DNA of 50,009 bases from Balneolales bacterium (GTDB lineage: Bacteria; Bacteroidota; Rhodothermia; Balneolales; Cyclonatronaceae). Made by a program: the position numbers and the translations under genes. Shown here piece after piece: positions 1-8,800 of this stretch. The notes under the pieces are model-generated. The model was not told where the DNA came from. It worked only from the letters and a program-made list of their open reading frames with translations, and ran no database searches. The stretch's first letter is position 1; each line of letters begins with the position of its first letter. Location: assembly GCA_020832405.1 (NCBI GenBank), contig JAFIET010000018.1, forward strand, positions 1 to 50,009, given 5' to 3'.

Positions 1-1
1 C

Positions 2-205
2 AAAAAGCTGGCCCGTTTCGCCAAAGCGCTGGGCCATCCGGCAAGGATTGCCATCATGGCACACCTCAGCCAAGCTGGCGGCTGCTGTGCCGGTGAGCTT
101 CAGCTGAACATGCCGCTGGCGCAATCAACGGTATCCCAGCATATGAAGGTTCTGTGCGGGGCGGCATCCCGCTTGGCGTTACCCGCGAAGCCAACGACAT
201 CGTGA
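2..205 (+). pseudogene. ArsR/SmtB-family repressor, partial and 3'-broken
   Basis: This frame enters from the left edge already open and encodes an ArsR-type winged helix: KALGHPARIAIM, then the recognition-helix segment QSTVSQHMKVL. ArsR family members are dimeric metal- or arsenic-sensing repressors that usually control a linked efflux gene. After MKVL the family pattern stops. A real ArsR would continue with an RxAGLI-like segment and a wing, but here the frame runs through unrelated residues to a TGA at 203-205. The point of divergence (about 150-155) is where a permease-like reading frame begins in another phase. The gene therefore looks truncated by a deletion, or by an assembly misjoin. 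The CC pair (GGCCAGEL) before the recognition helix could be a metal ligand, but this is inference. Confidence 0.7.
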
Positions 206-570
206 AAAGCGTTTTCGTCTATATTCTGATTGGCATAGGCGTAGGCGCCGGCATTTACGGCTACGTGCCCGAAAATTTCTTTGAGCAGTACATCGGCCCG
301 GATACCTGGTACGCCGTACCACTCGCAGTTGTGCTGGTCGTTCCGCTCTATGCCAACGCGGCGAGCATCGTGCCGGTCATTCAGGTTTTTGTGGCCAAGG
401 GCATCCCGCTCGGTACTGCAATCGCCTTCATGATGGCTACCATCGGCCTTTCCCTGCCCGAAGCAACCCTCCTCAAAAAAGTTATGACCTTCAAACTGAT
501 TCTGATTTTCTTCGGGGTCGTAACCGTTTTCATCATCTTGAGCGGGTTTTTGTTCAACCTTGTGCTGTAA
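154..570 (+). pseudogene. C-terminal part of a YraQ/ArsP-like permease
   Basis: The 138 codons encode about four hydrophobic segments, with the permease-family feature of a polar stretch LYANAASIVPVI between two of them and the short motif LSLPEA. The pattern matches the last third of UPF0718/DUF318 (YraQ, ArsP) permeases, which are usually about 300-350 aa and export organoarsenicals or have unknown substrates. The N-terminal half is missing, and the first codon available is GTG at 154, inside the disrupted ArsR frame. An ArsR next to such a permease is a common pairing, so this looks like the two ends of one operon joined after loss of the middle. A functional transporter is unlikely. Confidence 0.65.
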
Positions 571-679
571 GGGCACGGGGTTTGTTTTTAGGGTGATGGC
601 ATCCCAAACCTGAGGCTGCCCGCTTCAGCATGCCGCAACCGGGGTGAATATCCGATACTTTAATTCAGCAATGCACCGC

Positions 680-718
680 AAAAAAACGGACTGTTCAGCA
701 TAACAGTCCGTTTTTTTT
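680..718. terminator. Bidirectional intrinsic terminator
   Basis: Nine-base-pair perfect stem CGGACTGTT (687-695) / AACAGTCCG (702-710) with a 6-nt loop, an A-run on its left and eight T on its right. It can end transcription from both sides: the permease fragment on the plus strand and the propeller gene ending at 843 on the minus strand. Confidence 0.9.
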
Positions 719-842
719 GAAGGAGGATGATATCACACCCCACAAATCACCCGTCTTTTGCGCAGCTCGTATGGATGTAGGTTTACACCCGCCCCTGCTC
801 CCTCGCGGTGATGTAAAACCGGCAGAAGGACGTTTTCTGCGC

Positions 843-3422
843 TTATTTGACTAACATCATTTTTCTGATTAGCGAGGCGTTTCCGGTAGTTAACCGATAA
901 AGATATACTCCACTTGATAAATGTGAACCATCAAAATTTACAGTATGAGTTCCTGGGCTTCTGTATTCGTTTACCAAAACAGCTACCCGCTGTCCTGCTA
1001 TATTATAAACTTCGAGTTTAGCGAATGAAGCCTCAGACAGTTCATATCTGATTACAGTATTGGGATTAAACGGATTAGGATAATTTTGAAATAATTCAAA
1101 CCCAACAACTATGTTGTCGTTCTGCCCAATAGAAGTAAAGTTGCCTGCATTGTAAAGTGCGAAAAAAGGAGATGTTCTATTTCCTGCCCTTAGAAAACCA
1201 CCGCCAACATAAAGCTCAGTGCCAACAAGCATTAAGGCATTGGCTCCGCCACCAATACCGTCGCCTAAAGGGTGCCAGGTATCTTCCTGAATATCATAGC
1301 GGGCAATTCCACTGGCATTATTTCCACCCGCCTGTGTGAAACCGCCCCCTGCGAAAAGGTTGTTTCCAACAATAGCCAGCGAAGCTACCCTGCCGTTGGT
1401 ACCGTTTTGTAGCGGGTGCCATGAATCCTGTGTGATGTTATAGCGAACAATTCTTCGTGCATCCAGCCCGTCAGCCTCAAAGAAATCTCCCCCTATATAA
1501 ACATCAGAGCCTTTAACTGCAATAGCTCTGACCGAAGCATCTGTCCCTTGACCGACTGCACTCCACGTATCACTACTTATTGTATAGCGGGCAATTCTAT
1601 TAGCTTCAATACCGTCAACAAGAGTAAAGTTTCCACCTACATAAAGGTCTCCGCTTACTTCTTTTATTGAGAAAACAAAACTGTTCACGCCACTACCCAA
1701 TGTGTGCCAAGTATCCGAACCGATATCATAGCGGGCAATTCTGTTCACCTCAACTCCATTAATTTGGGTAAAGCTTCCGCCTACATATAATGAGTTTCCC
1801 ACAATTTTCATGGCCAGCACGTTGCCGTTGATTTGCTCAACCATGGGGTGCCAGCTGTTAGCACCAATATCATATCGTGCTATCCTGGCGATGGGCTGCC
1901 CGTCAACCTGAAAAAAGTTGCCCCCAACAAACAGGTTATCACCACTCTTTTCAAGTGCTTCCACCGGGCCCAGCAAATTTCCGCCTAATGATTCCCATGT
2001 TCTGTTAACAGTATCGAAACGGGCAATTCGACCAAGTTTTGTGTTTCCGAGCTGATTGAAATCCCCTCCGACGTATATAAAGTTGCCGGAACGAATCATA
2101 TCGTTTACCAAACCATCAAGTCCGTCACCCATCACGTCGGGTTCACCTGTAACTAAATCATACTTAAAGATTCTGTTTGCGTTAAGGTCATTCAATTCCG
2201 TGAATGCACCGGCAACAATTAAAGTATTATCAATTATAAATAGCTCAGAAACAATACCATCCGCTATTGAAGCAAGAGCAGACCACTCTTCAGTAGTTAC
2301 ATTAAATTTTGCCAGTCTGCTTATACTGCCGCCGCCGGCCTCTGTAAAGAATCCACCCACATAAAGGTTGTCATTATCATATAACAACTTTCTTACAACA
2401 TCATTTACCCCGTCTCCTAGTGCATGCCATGTTTCGCTGGTTAAATCAAAACGTGCAATGTGATTAGCAGCCACACCACCGGCTTGAGAAAAAGATCCTC
2501 CAATAAACAGATCATCATTTTCGCTGATCGAAATCGAAAAGATATCGTCGTTCGCGCCTGACCCAAGAGAACTCCACGTTTCATTCACCGGATCAAATAC
2601 GGCTATCCGGTTTGCCTCTGATCCGCCAGCTTCGGTAAAATACCCTGCTACATACAATTTGTTGTTGTGAAATTTAAGCTGACGAACTTCATCATTAAGC
2701 CCTTCACCTAAAGACACAAAATCATCCGAATCAAGGTTATACCTGGCTACTCTTGATGCCATTGTGGCTCCGGCTTGCGTAAATCTCCCTCCTATATAAA
2801 CATCATCACCATCAACTATAATGGAGTTAACCATGTTAGACGCTCCATTACCGCCTATTGAGCTTGTGCGTAACCGATGCCATGTATCGTTAGTAATATT
2901 ATACCGCGCTATGTTTCGCACACCAACTCCACCCGCATTTTCAAAACTCCCGCCTATATACAGGTTATCACCGCTTATTGCCATCGTAGTACCTACTGCG
3001 GGAAACAATCCTGAACCAACTGCGTGCCATGTACCATTGGTTACATTATAACGGGCTATACCGTTTGCATCAACACCTCCGGCATTTGAAAAAGAACCTG
3101 CGATGTAGATATCGTCTTCATAAGCTACTACAGCATTAACCCAAAAATTAGCACCAGGAAAAAACGATTCTAATAACCAATCTTCATTTGCAAGAATATC
3201 TGTATCAGAATTTAATACAACAGATTGCCCGCCGTCATTCGTATTTACACTAAACGGATACAATTCATTTACAGGCTGTTCATTTTCTGTTTGTATCAAA
3301 AATTCATTAAGACTGTATGATTTATTCTGTTCAGTTTCGGGGTTCATCTGAACCTTGGCCGTTAGCTCCGCTGTAATAAAGAAGAGCATCGATAACATTA
3401 ATGAAGGGCAGAGTACTTTCAT
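843..3422 (-). CDS. Secreted double beta-propeller protein with T9SS sorting domain
   Basis: This 859-aa protein begins with a signal peptide (hydrophobic LMLSMLFFITAEL). From about residue 92 to 778 it contains 14 repeats of about 49 residues, each of the form LYVGGxFTxAGGxxANRIARYDxxxxTWHxLGxG. Fourteen units could fold as two seven-bladed propellers. Residues from about 780 form the C-terminal sorting domain of the type IX secretion system: FELFQNYPNPFNPNT near its start, GQRVAVLV in the middle and a final KMMLVK. The protein is therefore expected to cross the outer membrane through T9SS and be released or anchored at the surface. Ligand and enzymatic activity are not visible; no catalytic motif was recognised. 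It is monocistronic, with a terminator 125 nt downstream and an AT-rich 300-nt leader. Confidence 0.9.
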   Translation of the reverse strand: MKVLCPSLMLSMLFFITAELTAKVQMNPETEQNKSYSLNEFLIQTENEQPVNELYPFSVNTNDGGQSVVLNSDTDILANEDWLLESFFPGANFWVNAVVAYEDDIYIAGSFSNAGGVDANGIARYNVTNGTWHAVGSGLFPAVGTTMAISGDNLYIGGSFENAGGVGVRNIARYNITNDTWHRLRTSSIGGNGASNMVNSIIVDGDDVYIGGRFTQAGATMASRVARYNLDSDDFVSLGEGLNDEVRQLKFHNNKLYVAGYFTEAGGSEANRIAVFDPVNETWSSLGSGANDDIFSISISENDDLFIGGSFSQAGGVAANHIARFDLTSETWHALGDGVNDVVRKLLYDNDNLYVGGFFTEAGGGSISRLAKFNVTTEEWSALASIADGIVSELFIIDNTLIVAGAFTELNDLNANRIFKYDLVTGEPDVMGDGLDGLVNDMIRSGNFIYVGGDFNQLGNTKLGRIARFDTVNRTWESLGGNLLGPVEALEKSGDNLFVGGNFFQVDGQPIARIARYDIGANSWHPMVEQINGNVLAMKIVGNSLYVGGSFTQINGVEVNRIARYDIGSDTWHTLGSGVNSFVFSIKEVSGDLYVGGNFTLVDGIEANRIARYTISSDTWSAVGQGTDASVRAIAVKGSDVYIGGDFFEADGLDARRIVRYNITQDSWHPLQNGTNGRVASLAIVGNNLFAGGGFTQAGGNNASGIARYDIQEDTWHPLGDGIGGGANALMLVGTELYVGGGFLRAGNRTSPFFALYNAGNFTSIGQNDNIVVGFELFQNYPNPFNPNTVIRYELSEASFAKLEVYNIAGQRVAVLVNEYRSPGTHTVNFDGSHLSSGVYLYRLTTGNASLIRKMMLVK

Positions 3423-3722
3423 AACAAGTAGTAGTTTGTTTAGTTTAATTTTAGCCGGTATTTTTTATTTTACTGGAAGTATATTTTGTGCAAACCAAAA
3501 ATGATATATCTTAAAGTTAACAGAACAATAAATAGAAACCGAGCTGTCAAATAAAAAAATATATACTTATGCACAAAATGTTTTCGACATTACTATTTTA
3601 TAATAAAAGCAAATTCAGTTTTACTTTAGAAATAAGGATTAAAGCTGGCTGCAACCAGTGGTTCGAGACAAGCACGTTTGTATATAAACTTTTAATTTCA
3701 GATTCAAAAAATGTGGATTGGG
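3423..3722. other. AT-rich intergenic region, putative promoter region of the propeller gene
   Basis: No gene is seen in these 300 bases. The base composition is much more AT-rich than the flanking genes. Two copies of a 9-mer in opposite orientation, ATTTTGTGC at 3483-3491 and GCACAAAAT at 3571-3579, lie upstream of the minus-strand gene that starts at 3422. No clear match to the group's promoter consensus at correct spacing was found. The FN3 gene ends on its left-reading side at 3723 without an obvious hairpin plus T-run. Confidence 0.5.
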
Positions 3723-5792
3723 TTAACGTGTGCGAATAACTGCCTGCACGGCCCGTGCCTGTCGCGCCTTTCGGCCGGTATGATCAACAGGAAACACACG
3801 GTACCACCCTCCCGGCCCTGCTCCTTCATCTGCAAACCTGCGTTCAGCCGACGAAGCTTCACCAACGAGTTCATATGTGCCTGTGGCAATAGTGGAACGG
3901 TAAATCCGAAATCCGCCGAGCATTTCATTTTCTTCACGGCTTTGCCATGTAATTACTACGGCACCCGCTTCCGCATTAACCACGGCTTGTACATTAAAAG
4001 CCGGCACCGGAGGTGCACTTCTGCGAACCTGCACCATATCGCTGAGCAGAGCGGGAGATTCATTTCCGACTGAATCCACCGCTGTTACTGCATACCGGAA
4101 CTGCACATCTGCAGGTAACTCCTCATCCCGGTAGAACCGGTTACCCCGGTTAGCACTTCTGAGAAGCTGCAGATTCTCCGTTCCCGCTTGTTTTCGGTAC
4201 ACATTGTATGATGTAACCGACTGGGAGGAGGAGGGGCTCCAGCTCACCGAAATCCTGTTGTGATTTCCGGCCTGCGCCCTTACAGAGCCCGGAGGTTCAG
4301 GAGCCGTAAGCACAGGCACCTGAACCCTGGTCTTAGTCGTATCACTTATATTACCGCTTGCACTAATTGCAAGAACGGCATACTCATACGTTACGCCTTC
4401 TTCAAAACCCAGCGTAGAAATCCCCTTGTCTCTGAAACTTATATCCAGGTAGGCCGATTCATTCAGCTGCGTAAAGGCTCTTCCAGAGGGAGGATTAACC
4501 TGTCGTCTCAATATCCGGTAGCTTCTTAAATTGGTTTCGGGGCTTCCGGCTTCCCAGTTTAAAACAATTTGCTCTGTACCCCTGTCAAAAGCGGAGCTGA
4601 GCCCTACAGGTGCCGGAGGCCTCACATAATCCACAATAAGAACATGAGCTGAATTGCTTGGCCCACTTTCATTTCCCAACGTGTCCAAAACCCGTACCTG
4701 GTAACGATACTGAGTACCCGGTATGGTTTCTGTGTCCACAAATGATGTGGCTAACGGGGGAATGAGATCCGTGGTAATTCGTGTAAATACGGTGTCTTGC
4801 GCAGTTGAGCGATATACATGATACCCTGCCACATCAATAGCCGTACTCACGGGCCAGCTGATTTCACTATGAAATCGGGATGTTGCACGCCCACTTACAC
4901 TCGTAACGGGTGGTGGTGGTACATTATCAGCTACCCGAATCCTAACCCTTTCAGAGGGCAGAGAAGATCGCCCGCTGTAATCAATAGCTTCAACCCAGAA
5001 TTCATATTCTGAGCCGGTTTGAGGAACCTGAAACGTTTGCCGGAACGTAGTGGAGGTTGTGCGGAGCTGAAATTGCTGATCGGGTGTAATTACACGATCG
5101 CTGCCTACACGGCTGAAGCGCGGCATGAAGTAAATAACATGCTCTGTACCAGCAGATCCGGGTCGGGGATACTGCCAGTTTAGTGTTATCATGCGGTTCT
5201 GGTTGCTTGCTGTAACACGGGTTGGTGCAGGTGGCGTTACAGGTTCCAGAACAGCTTCGCCGCTGAACGAAACGCCGGTAGGGCGACCCAGGTCATCTGT
5301 AAGTTCAAAGCGGTATTGAACACGCTGGCCCAGTGGGGCGTCATCATCCACAAATAAATAGCCCATCGCCAGGGCCAGATCGGGCATGCTGAACGCAAGA
5401 AGCAGGGATTCGGTGGATGGCGACCTGAGCCTCAGAAAAATAGATTGCGGATCATTTCGGTCAGAGAAGTCGCGCAGCAGATCAAAGCGTCTTCCAAGTT
5501 CCTGCTGAAGCCGCGGTCCGCTCTGTACCGGTAAAACGGGCGATTCCGTTAACTGCTGCCAGGGGCCACCCGCAATGCTGCGAGATACATGATAGCCCTG
5601 TGATAAGGGTATCATCTGGTCATGATAAACGAATGCACGACCGTCACTGCGGGTAACAACCGTGATTTCGGCTGAAGACTGGCCTGATGCCGGTTTTACC
5701 GGCATCAGCATAAAAGGCAAGAGCACCAGATATAGAGAAATGCGACTTATCATTGTATTTGAGCTATAATTAAATCCTGAGTTTACCATCAT
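3723..5792 (-). CDS. Exported fibronectin type III repeat protein
   Basis: This is a 689-aa protein with a signal peptide (SLYLVLLPFMLMPVKPASG). The ATG at 5753 would place the signal peptide directly at the N-terminus, so the true start may be there rather than at 5792. After an N-terminal region of about 190 residues come five fibronectin-III-like units. Each has PPxPxxVxA or similar at its start, a central W (ITLNWQYP, SEISWPVS, IVLNWEAG, ISVSWSPS, VVITWQSR), and a YxYxVxAxDxxGNES-type end. Such domains mediate extracellular protein or glycan contacts. There is no T9SS sorting tail; it ends in AVIRTR. It is the third gene of an apparent operon, 20 nt after the giant gene, which itself carries FN3/Ig-like units, so it probably works with the giant protein. 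Partner and ligand are unknown. Confidence 0.8.
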   Translation of the reverse strand: MMVNSGFNYSSNTMISRISLYLVLLPFMLMPVKPASGQSSAEITVVTRSDGRAFVYHDQMIPLSQGYHVSRSIAGGPWQQLTESPVLPVQSGPRLQQELGRRFDLLRDFSDRNDPQSIFLRLRSPSTESLLLAFSMPDLALAMGYLFVDDDAPLGQRVQYRFELTDDLGRPTGVSFSGEAVLEPVTPPAPTRVTASNQNRMITLNWQYPRPGSAGTEHVIYFMPRFSRVGSDRVITPDQQFQLRTTSTTFRQTFQVPQTGSEYEFWVEAIDYSGRSSLPSERVRIRVADNVPPPPVTSVSGRATSRFHSEISWPVSTAIDVAGYHVYRSTAQDTVFTRITTDLIPPLATSFVDTETIPGTQYRYQVRVLDTLGNESGPSNSAHVLIVDYVRPPAPVGLSSAFDRGTEQIVLNWEAGSPETNLRSYRILRRQVNPPSGRAFTQLNESAYLDISFRDKGISTLGFEEGVTYEYAVLAISASGNISDTTKTRVQVPVLTAPEPPGSVRAQAGNHNRISVSWSPSSSQSVTSYNVYRKQAGTENLQLLRSANRGNRFYRDEELPADVQFRYAVTAVDSVGNESPALLSDMVQVRRSAPPVPAFNVQAVVNAEAGAVVITWQSREENEMLGGFRIYRSTIATGTYELVGEASSAERRFADEGAGPGGWYRVFPVDHTGRKARQARAVQAVIRTR

Positions 5793-5812
5793 AAAACCAT
5801 CTCACTCACGGG

Positions 5813-8800
5813 TTACCACGGGATCCCAAGGTTTAAGTCGGGTATTACCTGTCCCGGGAAAGTTATTGGTGTAAACAGGTGCGATTCAGTAACTGCGCGG
5901 GTAATTACCCGCGTTAGTCCTGCACCGTTTTTTATCACAATTCTAACCCTCAGCCCTACAGGGTCGAGATCATCAGCCAGTGCCGGCGACTCTGCCTGAA
6001 GGTTGAAGCTTCCGTGCCTTACCCCCTGCTGATGGGTATGCATAGGTGTTGAGCTGATGTGCTGATTAAATGGGTTTGCAGGAAAGCCTGAGACCGAGTA
6101 ATGAACCGTTAAGATACCGGACTCCGGATCCTCAATGTTATCTGCATTGATTGTAAACCTGCGTGTTTGTGTATTAAACGAAACAGATACCTGCGGCATA
6201 AGCGGAATCGTGGTATCCAGGTTTATGGGGCCGGTTTCGTGAATGGCTGAGGTGAGACCTTTTGTATTAACAGAGCGATACTGCACATACAGGTTTTCGC
6301 CAACCGGCAGCCCGGCTCTCGGTATATCAAAATACCGGTTAGGGGCATTGTGTCCACCCTGAAGAAGGCGGGTTGTCTGTTGCAGGTTCCATACAAAATC
6401 GACTTCGCCCGCCGGTGGGAAGGCACGGACTGTAATCGGCTGACCACCGTCATACCAGATTACACTGTACTGTATGCCGGTAATATCCGACTCAGGGTCA
6501 TACGGCACATGCGTGATGTAAAGCCTGATGTTGTCGGGTTCAAGCCTGGCCGGAAGACGACCTGCAACCGGCAAGGTATGATCTACAGAAGTAAACGGCC
6601 CGAACGTGGCAATTTCACCACGGTTACCGGCACGGTCAACGGCACGGATGTGCAGCCACACTTCTCGTGTAAAGTTGTCAAAAACAGGATCGTCTGTACC
6701 GCCGGTGATTTCCATTGTGGATTGCTGCGCTTCGTGGAAAACAGCTTCTCCACCTGCAAACCGGTTGCCCGGCACCGATTCATCCCGACTGAGAAGGTAT
6801 TCATACCCGGCGATTCCGGACTGAGAATCCTCAGCCTGTAAGTTGTTAAACCGCAGGGTAGGGTTACCGTAAACTGCTCTGATTGGGTTCGCAAGGTGGC
6901 CCTGATTTTGCTCAAGGGGCGGCACAGCGGTTACGGCCGGTACACCCACGGGCCATTGTGACGGCGGTTGAATCGTGTGCTGACCGATATGCTGAAGCTC
7001 CGGCAGGCCCGGCTCGCTCTGATCGAGCTGAAGCGGATCGGGATGCTCCCGGGCCGGGCTGACCTGCCCCATGGTATTGGTAACCCGTACACTGAAATAA
7101 TAGGGAACACCTTCTTCAAGATTCAGAAATACGGTAGTTCCTCTGATCTGCTGAGCTGGGATTCCCGCAAGAAACTGCCGTTCCCCCTGAAGCACACGCC
7201 AGTCACTAACATCGGTGCCTCCGGATGTTGTACCTATGGCGTATTCGTACGAAGCAATCCCCACCTCTGCATCGTAACCATTAATTACAATTGGCAGTGG
7301 CCCACCCTGGTTGGTCCAGTAGGTTCGTTGACCGCTATCTTCAGAGAAATTAAAGGTTTCAGCAAGGATGAGATGCGGCATATCCGGCGGGTTGGTTACA
7401 TCTGGCAGCACTTCAGTACCGCCAGGGGTTGTTTCGCCGCCGGGACCTACATCAACTTTGAAAGATGCACGTCTGAAAGCAGTGTTACCTGCCGGACCTC
7501 TCACACGAATTCCAACATTCACATTGCGGTCATTCAGAACGATCCTGCCAGGATACAGGCGTAGAGATGAATTATTACCAATTGAAATATAATCATCAAT
7601 ACCAACTTCTATGTTCGTGCTTCCACTCTGCCATGTGTAGTTGTATGTAACAGCATTCTCAACAACTTCGACAGGATGTGTGGCGGTCCACTGAATATGT
7701 GTTTGATTAAAGTAGTGATTATGTCCCCGCTGCGGATTCACTACCATAGAGGTAATGACCGGAGGCATGAGCTGATTACTCAGCTGCTGAAGCTGGTCTT
7801 CAAACTCCTGCAGCGGGGGAGCGTCCGTAAAAGCGGTAGCACCTCCTTCGCCTTCTGCAGCCTGCCGCCATTCCACATAGTTATCAGTAAGATTCCAAAG
7901 GAGGGATGTCATATTTGACTTAATGCCATAGAACCGTTCCATCACTTCTGTTAGCTGCCTTGCTGGTGCAAATATATTCTCGCGGTCGGCTTCTACAGAA
8001 AGCACAACGTTTTCCACAAGATTCGTGAATTGATTTTGATAATATCTCTCAAGACCCAACTGATGCATATCTAGCCAAAAGCCTGTGTTATGCCCGTTAA
8101 TTAGCTGTGCACGTTGGGTAGCGGAGACACCTGTAGTTACAGAAAGCTGGTCATATATTTCACCGGCACTTGAATTAGCTATTGCTGGCATATTACTTAG
8201 GTTGGTAACATTATCCTCAATAAGGTTTACAGCTTGGACCCGCCGGGCTATTCGCATTGCTTCATTGTTAAGGTTAACGTTAGCATTTCCGGGGTTTCCC
8301 ATTGCTGTAGCATACCCATTATTTAGTGCAGCTATTGCAGAGCTGATTGCACCGGAGCGTGAGTTAATGTCATTACGGAGAGCCTGCGCCCATTCCATAT
8401 TTGTCCATCGGTAATGTGAGTGACTTGCGTAGTAGCGCTCAAAATTGTTGATAAGTGTACTGTAAGAACCCATTAGCGAATTCAACGACTGAGGGTATTC
8501 TGTTCCAAAATGAAGCAGGTCGTTCATTGCTTCGAGGTTAGCCGCTACCGAAGAAATGCTTTCCCGGAATGCAGACTCGAGCTGAGAAAGATCACTACGC
8601 AGGTTCGTAGCCGCAGAGGCCTGATCGGCTGCAACGTCGTCATCTACAGCAAAACTCACCGAACTCGTGGCATTTTGAGAGGGCCGCACCCGCTGAATGG
8701 AACCCACAGGGGATTGCAGAAACTGCTGTGACATTTGTTCAAACTGAAGTTCAGCATCTTCAAGTAACTCAATGGCAACACCCAAATCTGATGATATCTG

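Noticed and set aside
3648-3668. Small palindrome AACCAGTGGTT near the end of the FN3 gene
   Set aside because: Short stem with no loop space and no T-run, so not a terminator; too small to call an operator.
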